From: an uncultured Oscillospiraceae bacterium
GTDB taxonomy: Bacteria > Bacillota > Clostridia > Oscillospirales > Oscillospiraceae
Direction: 5' to 3'
Length of the DNA stretch: 5,663 nucleotides
Assembly: GCA_900752305.1 (NCBI GenBank)
Contig: CAADUV010000057.1
Location: forward strand, 1 to 5,663
Shown piece after piece: positions 5,271 to 5,663 of the stretch. Position numbers and translations under genes: made by a program. The notes under the pieces are model-generated. The model worked only from the letters and a program-made list of their open reading frames with translations. It did not search any database and was not told the origin of the DNA. Each line of letters starts with the position of its first letter. Position 1 is the first letter of the stretch.

Positions 5271-5299
5271 ATTATAGCACGAGGTCTGTCGAATGACAA
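5271..5299 (-). promoter_or_regulatory. Sigma-A-type promoter for the EamA transporter
   Basis: On the - strand TTGTCA (5299-5294) and a perfect TATAAT (5276-5271) are separated by exactly 17 bases, one mismatch from the full consensus. Initiation would fall near 5264, giving a leader of about 30 bases before the start codon. The elements lie inside the last codons of the upstream gene, and the -10 box overlaps that gene's TAA stop. The transporter can therefore be expressed independently of its neighbour. Confidence 0.75.
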
Positions 5300-5663
5300 G
5301 CAGTAGCCACCACCCGCACATCCTGCCAATGCACCGCCCCTTGCTCCACCAGATAGGCCAGAACGCCCTCTCGCGGACAGTCCTCCGGCAGCAGTACGCC
5401 AGGGCAGGACAGGGTGAGTCCTTGCGGGTGGGGCGTGTTGCCGGAAAGAACGATCCCGGCACCATGATCGGTGAAATTTACGGTGAGATCGCCCCCACGT
5501 GCCAAAATCGGTAACCCAAACCGCCGCTGCAAGTTCCACGCCAACCCCTCGCAGTCCGGTATCTCCAACGCCAGCCCACGCACCACCGGCGCCAGCGCCG
5601 TGCAGCAGGCTACCACCGAGCGATCTACCTGCTTGGCACGCAGCCCCACGAAGGCTTGCCCAG
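5272..5663 (-). CDS. Unrecognised protein, C-terminal 129 residues (5' end outside window)
   Basis: The frame is open from the right edge of the window to TAA at 5274-5272, and the start lies beyond it. A GTG at 5649 is in frame, but the reading frame continues upstream through GQAF, so I do not take it as the start. The sequence looks soluble and mixed alpha/beta: a helix-like opening (GLRAKQVDRSVVACCTALAP), 'LAWNLQRRFGLPIL', a strand-rich 'GDLTVNFTDHGAGIVLSG', then 'LTLSCPGVLLPEDCPREGVL' and a final helix-strand, 'AYLVEQGAVHWQDVRVV'. I see no membrane helix, catalytic motif or known domain signature. Codon use and GC content look like the transporter's, and competing frames on both strands here are weaker. 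Its stop is 36 bases before the transporter start, on the same strand, so partial read-through into that gene is possible. Confidence 0.6.
   Translation of the reverse strand, partial: GQAFVGLRAKQVDRSVVACCTALAPVVRGLALEIPDCEGLAWNLQRRFGLPILARGGDLTVNFTDHGAGIVLSGNTPHPQGLTLSCPGVLLPEDCPREGVLAYLVEQGAVHWQDVRVVATACHSTDLVL

Overview
The window looks like a piece of chromosome from a gut-type Clostridia bacterium, probably of the Oscillospiraceae kind. The grounds are GC-rich coding sequence, a wall-anchored Gram-positive surface protein with an SPKTG-type sorting signal, GLUG and InlB_B-like repeat modules typical of that group, and Firmicutes-style Shine-Dalgarno sites. The taxonomic call is inference from style, not from a marker gene.

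Layout, left to right. (1) 1-465 (+): the 3' part of a probable TetR/AcrR-family regulator. (2) 468-4250 (+): one very large cell-wall-anchored repeat protein of about 1260 codons, whose reading frame is broken twice. The first break is a one-base loss at a C-run (2272-2274) inside an InlB_B-like module. The second is a one-base gain at a C7 tract (3660-3666) at the start of a Cys-rich module. The two changes compensate, and every domain on either side is intact once they are undone. (3) 4286-4323: a strong hairpin between convergent genes, likely to terminate both strands. (4) 4327-5235 (-): a complete ten-helix EamA/DMT-type transporter with its own good ribosome binding site and near-consensus promoter. 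(5) 5272-5663 (-): the 3' end of a gene I do not recognise. The transporter's promoter lies inside its last codons.

The surface protein reads in this order: signal peptide, small Cys cluster, acidic Pro/Glu stalk, right-handed beta-helix rungs with a cysteine in register, a 'KDKVTN' repeat array, an InlB_B-like module, GLUG-like repeats, two copies of a Trp/Cys module, a Lys/Thr/Ser-rich wall-spanning segment, SPKTG, a membrane helix and a basic tail. It starts two bases after the regulator's stop codon, so the two genes are probably co-transcribed and translationally coupled. The main open question is whether the two frame breaks are sequencing or assembly errors, true decay, or (at the C7 tract) an on/off slippage switch controlling wall anchoring. 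I found no CRISPR array, tRNA, rRNA, insertion sequence or recognisable new defence system.
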